The translations under genes and the position numbers were made by a program. From Ridgeia piscesae (Eukaryota > Annelida > Polychaeta > Sabellida > Siboglinidae): a stretch of DNA of 64,000 nt. Where the stretch lies: positions 87,501 through 151,500 of the forward strand of contig JAODUO010000112.1 of NCBI GenBank assembly GCA_025642075.2. Direction: 5' to 3'. Of this stretch, positions 59,105 through 64,000 are shown piece by piece; the first letter of the stretch is position 1; every line of letters begins with the position of its first letter. A model generated the notes under the pieces. That model searched no databases, was not told the DNA's origin, and saw nothing but the letters and a program-made list of their open reading frames with translations.

Positions 59105-60736
59105 CTTCTCGTCGATAATCCCGTCCACTTCACTGTTAAGTACGTAACGTAACAATTTTACTTTCGGTAGGCCGAATAAACGTTTCATAGGTTTTAATTT
59201 CAAACCCACCTTCCGTAGACAATCGAAAACTACCGGTCGTTGAAGTGGTGTAAATGATCTTCTTCGTTCTTGCTAAAGACAAGAATATCATTGATGTAAA
59301 CAAAGACACAGACACCAATCAAATCGGACAAAATAAAATTCATTTCCAGTTGGAAAAATTAGTCGCTGTTTTCAAACCAAACGGCACTTCTGTAAATTCA
59401 TACTGACCTGCATGACAACGAAAGGCAGTTTTGTGTATATCTTCCTCGGCCACTCTCATCTGATGATAACCTGCCTTAAGATCAAGAGTGGAATAAATCG
59501 CACTATTACCACACCGTTCAAAGATGTCACTGATTGACGGGATTGGGAACGCAGAAGCTTCTCTAATTAAAGGTAATTTACACAAAATAGTTTCTCTCCA
59601 TCTTTCATTGGAACAAGTAAAATGGGTCTAGCGTATGCCAAATTAATTGGACGAATGATATGGTCTGCCAACATTTCCGAGATTAATTTGTCAACTGTAG
59701 CACGTTTAGTCAATGGCATTCTGTATGCTTTTTGACAAATCAGGGGGCTGGATGTTTTGATCCATAACTGACGTATGTTGCAACAACCATTCTTTTAACC
59801 ATTTGCTGCAAATACATCTGCATTATTCTGTACTAACTCATCGATCGCAGCGCTACCTGTTTCTGGAAATATTGGTCCAACACTTGCATACCCCGGAGAT
59901 GTCTGTTGTCGTAACGGCCAAGTGTTATGATTCCATGAAAGAATGTTTGATTGTAAATCAATTACTCCGTTAACAGACTGCAAAGTGTCAGTACCTAAGA
60001 TCATTTCATGTCGGATGTTATGACAAATGACAACATTAAGTGAGGTTTTAACACCTGCTACTTTAATTTGTGTCTGTCCACCTACCTGTAAGGACATTCC
60101 ACCAAGACCCGTGAGTGGCAGAGATTTATGTAGAACATTACTATGGTGCGTTCTGTTAACGACCAAGTTAAATACATCACGTCTCAGCAAACTACAAGTA
60201 GCCTCTGTATCTACTAAAGCTGTAACCAAGATACCAGAGATAACCAGGTTAATTGTGGGGCGGAGGTAATTACCTGAACGGCCGTTTAATGCCAAGACGG
60301 CGGGTGCGTTTCCCCATAACAAACCGATGCGAGTGGGACAGTCAGCGGCGAAGTGTCCCGGACGTCCGCATAAATAGCACAGCAGTTGCCGGCGTGGTTG
60401 TGGGCCGGCCGGGAACGAGGAGCGGAAGTCGACACGGTGTGCGGTGCTGTGTTGTCTCCCGGCGTCGTGTGGCTGACGGTCGGTCGGCTGACGGGTGCTG
60501 GCGATCGTGGTGTTGACACTGTTTGTTGAAATCACAGGGGTGTCGGGTTGTGCTCGATCGGGGCGCCGCTGGGCCAGGGTAGCATCGGATGGTCTTCTCG
60601 GAAGCTGTGCGGTCGTTGCGAGCTTCCAGCTTGGCGTTTTTTGTAGCCAAGTGTTGCATTGTAGTTGTTAGCGATTCCACCGCGCGATTTATTTCGGTGG
60701 GCTTGTCAGGATCTGCGGCGCCAACTTTCATCGGAA
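59105..60736 (-). pseudogene. Ty3/Gypsy array unit 3
   Basis: The longest unit (1632 bases). Knuckle and protease are in one frame (CYLCGRPGHFAADC ... LVDTEATCSLLRR), again with DTE. The reverse transcriptase segment includes YSTLDLKAGYHQMRVAEED and FTEVPFGLKTAT, the typical palm motifs. The catalytic box reads YIND and lies in a shifted frame. Confidence 0.9.
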
Positions 60737-62342
60737 CTTCTCGTCGATAATCCCGTCCACTTCACTGTTAAGTACGTAACCTAACAATTTTACTTTCGGT
60801 AGGCCGAATAAACGTTTCATAGGTTTTAATTTCAAACCCACCTTCCGTAGACAATCGAAAACTACCGGTCGTTGAAGGTGGTGTAAATGATCTTCTTCGT
60901 TCTTGCTAAAGACAAGAATATCATTGATGTAAACAAAGACACAGACACCAATCAAATCGGACAAAATTAAATTCATTTCCAGTTGGAAAAATTAGGCGCT
61001 GTTTTCAAACCAAACGGCACTTCTGTAAATTCATACTGACCTGCATGACAACGAAAGGCAGTTTTGTGTATATCTTCCTCGGCCACTCTCATCTGATGAT
61101 AACCTGCCTTAAGATCAAGAGTGGAATAAATCGCACTATTACCACACAGTTCAAAGATGTCATTGATTGACAGGATTGGGAACGCAGAAGCTTCTCTAAT
61201 CTAAAGGTAATCTACACAAAATCGTTTCTCTCCATCTTTCTTTGGAACAAGTAAAATGGGTCTAGCGTATGCCGAATTACTTGGAAGAATGATATCGTCT
61301 GCCAACATTTCCGAGATTAATTTGTCAACTGTAGCACGTTTAGTCAGTGGCATTCTGTATGCTTTTTGACAAATCGGGGGGCTGGATGTTTTGATCCGTA
61401 ATTGACCTGTGTTGCAACAACCATTCTTTTCACCTTTTGCTGCAAATACATCTGCATTATTCTGTACTAACTCATCGATCGCAGTGCTACCTGTTTCTGG
61501 AAATATTGTTCCAACACTTGCATACCCCGGAGATGTCTCTTGTCGTAATGGCCAAGTGTTATGATTCCATGAAAGAATGTTTGATTGTAAATCAATTACT
61601 CCGTTAACAGACTGCAAAGTGTCAGTACCTAAGATCATTTCATGTCGAATGTTATGACAAATGACAACATTAAGTGGGGTTTTAACACCTGCTACTTTAA
61701 TTTGTGTTTGTCCACCTATCTGTAAGGACATTCCACCAAGACCCCTGTGTCAGATTTATGTCGAACATTACTATGGTGCGTTCTGTTAACAACCAAGTTA
61801 AATACATCATGTCTCAGCAAACTACAAGTAGCCCCTGTATCTACTAAAGCTGTAACGAAGATACCAGATAAACCTGGTTAATTGTGGGGCGGAGGTGATT
61901 ACCTGAGCGGTCATTTAATGCCAAGACGGCGGGTACGTTTCCCTGAAACGAACCGATTTGAGTGGGACAGTCAGCGGCGAAGTGTCCCGGACGTCCGCAT
62001 GCGTAGCACAGCAGTTGCCGGCGTGGTTGTGGGCCAGCCGGGAACAAGGAGCGGAAGTCGACTTGGTGTGCGGTGCTGTGTTGTCTCCCGGCATCGACGG
62101 GCGCTGTCGATCGTGGTGTTTACGATGCTCGTTGAAATCACTGGGGTGTCGGGTTGTGCTCAATCGGGGCGCCGCTGGGCCAGGGTAGCATCGGATGGTT
62201 TTCTTGGAAGTTGTGCGATTGTTGCGAGCTTCCAGCTTAGCGATTTTTGTAGCCAAGTGTTGCATGGTAGTTGTTAGCAGTTCCACCGTGCGATTTATTT
62301 CAGTGGGCTTGTCAGAATCTGCGGTGCCAACTTCCATTGGAA
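60737..62342 (-). pseudogene. Ty3/Gypsy array unit 4
   Basis: The gag tail and the knuckle (CYACGRPGHFAADC) are in different frames. Protease flap and early reverse transcriptase form one frame (SLQIGGQTQIKVAGVKTP to KKDGEKRFCVDYL-stop). The catalytic box is YIND. It shares with unit 1 the frameshift after the knuckle. Confidence 0.9.
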
Positions 62343-63956
62343 CTTCTCGTCGAGAATCCTGTCCACTTCACTGTTAAGTACGTAACCTAAACATTTTACT
62401 TTCGGTAGGGCGAATAAACATTTTGTTGGTTTCAATTTCAAAACCACCTGCCATAGACAATCAAAAACTAGTTGAAAGTGGTGTAAATGATCTTCTTCGT
62501 TCTTGCTAAAGACAAGAATATCATCGATGTAAACAAAGACACAGACACCAATCAAATCGGACAAAATGAAATTCATTACCAGTTGAAAAAATTAGGCGGT
62601 GTTTTCAAAACAAATGGCACTTTAGTAAATTCATACTGACCAGCACGACAACTAAAATTAGTTTTGTGTATATCTTCCTCGGCCAGCCTCATCTGATGAT
62701 AACCTGCCTTCAGATCAAGAGTGGAATAAATCGCACTATTAGCACACAGTTTAAAGATGTCATTGATTGACAGGATTGGGAACGCAGAAGCTTCTCCAAT
62801 CTAAAGGTAATCTACACAAAATCATTTCTCTCCATCTTTCATTGGAACAAGTAAAATGGGTCTAGCATATGCCAAGTTAATTGGACGAATGATATGGTCT
62901 GCCAACATTTCCGAGATTAATTTGTCAACTGTAGGACATTTAGTCAGTGGCATTCTGTATGCTTTTTGACAAATCGGGGGGCTGCATGTTTTGATCCGTA
63001 ACTGACGTATGTTGCAAGAACCATTCTTTTAACCGTTTGCTGCAAATACATCTGCATTATTCTGTACTAACTCATCGATCGCAGCGCTACCTGTTTCTGG
63101 AAATATTGGTCCAACACTTGCATACCCCGCAGATGTGTGTTGTAATGGCCAAGTGTTATGATTCCATGAAAGAATTTTTGATTGTAAATCAATTACTCCG
63201 TTACCAGACCGCAACGTGTCATTACCTAAGATAATTTCTTGAGGGATGTTACGACAAATGACAACATTAAGTGGGGTTTTAACACCTGCTACTTTAATTT
63301 GTGTCTGTCCACCTACCTGTAAGAAAATTCCAACAAGACCCCTGAGTGGCGGAGATTTATGTCGAACATTACTATGGTGCGTTCTGTTTACGACCAAGTT
63401 AAATACATCACGTCTCAGCAAACTACAAGTAGCCCCTGTATCTACTAAAGTTGTAACCAAGATACCAGAGATAACCAGGTTAATTGTGGGGCAGAGGTGA
63501 TTACCTGTATGGCCGTTTAATGCCAAGACGGCGGGTGCGTTTCCCTGTAACGAACCGATGCGAGTGGGACAGTCAGCGGCGAAGTGTCCCGGACGTCCGC
63601 ATGCGTAGCACAGCAGTTGCGGGCGTGGTTGTGGGCCGGCCCGGAACGAGAAGTTGAAGTTGACTCGGTGTGCCGTGCTGTGTTGTCTCCTGGCGTCGTG
63701 CAAGCGACGGTCGGCCGACGGGTGCTAGCGATCGTGGTGTTGACGTTGCTCGTTGAAATTATTGGGGTTTCGGGTTGTGCTCGATCGGGGTGCCGCTGGG
63801 CCAGGGTAGCATCGGATGGTCTTCTCGGAAGCTGTGCGATTGTTTCGAGCTTGGCGATTTTTGTATCCAAGTGTTGCATGGTAGTTGTTAGCGATTCCAC
63901 TGCACGATTTATTTCGGTGGGCTTGTCAGAATCTGCGGCGCCAACTTCCATCGGAA
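62343..63956 (-). pseudogene. Ty3/Gypsy array unit 5 (best preserved motifs)
   Basis: The only unit with both catalytic motifs normal: protease LVDTGATCSLLRR and reverse transcriptase FVYIDDILVFS. The knuckle CYACGRPGHFAADC is intact. It nevertheless has the shared stop after CVDYL and another frameshift, so it cannot make a protein. Confidence 0.9.
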
Positions 63957-64000
63957 CTTCTCGTCGAGAATCCCCCCCCCACTTCACTGTTAAGTACGTA

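Larger units (their letters stand above)
55878..64000 (-). mobile_element. Head-to-tail tandem array of a Ty3/Gypsy internal fragment (five full units and a sixth beginning)
   Basis: The junction sequence AACTTCTCGTCGAGAATCC recurs at about 55881, 57491, 59105, 60737, 62343 and 63957, giving periods of 1610, 1614, 1632, 1606 and 1614 bases. Each unit reads on the minus strand: end of gag, CCHC zinc knuckle, aspartic protease, and reverse transcriptase up to just past the catalytic box. There it is fused directly to the next unit's gag. LTR, RNase H and integrase are absent. All units carry a stop at the same reverse transcriptase site. The array lies in the expected span of HADH intron 6 and runs off the window. 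Confidence 0.93.

Noticed and set aside
56992..62277. Plus-strand frames of 80-130 codons repeated in each array unit
   Set aside because: They are antisense to the Ty3 gag-protease reading and recur only because the units are tandem copies.

Overview
The window is animal nuclear DNA: widely spaced spliced exons, long microsatellites, minisatellites inside introns, and remains of several transposon classes. The two Mutator-type transposase families and the Ty3/Gypsy, LINE and small inverted-repeat elements fit a lophotrochozoan invertebrate, most likely a mollusc. That placement is an inference; no gene here fixes the species.

Three host genes can be read exon by exon. (1) Positions 3620-22236, minus strand: a complete prosaposin-type gene with 22 coding exons and 725 codons. 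It has a signal peptide, a saposin-A-type domain, six saposin-B domains and a second saposin-A-type domain. Its introns carry several minisatellites, and a CLEAR-like palindrome lies about 95 bases upstream of the ATG. (2) Positions 31326-32603, minus strand: GTF2H5/TTDA, the smallest TFIIH subunit, complete in two exons (71 residues). (3) Positions 35825-45066, plus strand: HADH (mitochondrial 3-hydroxyacyl-CoA dehydrogenase). Six exons give 230 residues; about 80 C-terminal residues are absent, and intron 6 runs to the window edge.

Between and beyond these genes lies repeat-rich DNA. Positions 23000-23640 hold AT microsatellites enclosed by a perfect 36-base inverted repeat. Positions 23640-26170 hold a FLYWCH/MULE transposase remnant with an acidic exon encoded by a GAG repeat. 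A 1.6-kb repeat occurs at 26.9-28.5 kb and again at 47.7-49.3 kb. Positions 33.4-34.4 kb hold a large imperfect palindrome whose arms carry a CAGTACTGG-type satellite.

The region after HADH exon 6 is packed with transposon material. It includes a second, unrelated Mutator-type transposase relic (50.5-53.5 kb, minus) interrupted by a 266-base inverted-repeat element with a 5-base target duplication. From 55.88 kb to the window end lies a head-to-tail array of about 1.61-kb units, each a gag-zinc knuckle-protease-reverse transcriptase fragment of a Ty3/Gypsy element on the minus strand. The units have no visible LTR, RNase H or integrase. All five have a stop codon at the same reverse transcriptase site, so a dead internal fragment appears to have been amplified as a satellite. 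This array is the most unusual structure in the window.

The three host genes are not an operon. Prosaposin (lysosomal lipid handling), GTF2H5 (transcription and DNA repair) and HADH (mitochondrial beta-oxidation) are ordinary unrelated neighbours. Three introns of the two long genes appear to use GC donors, a high count for about 27 introns.
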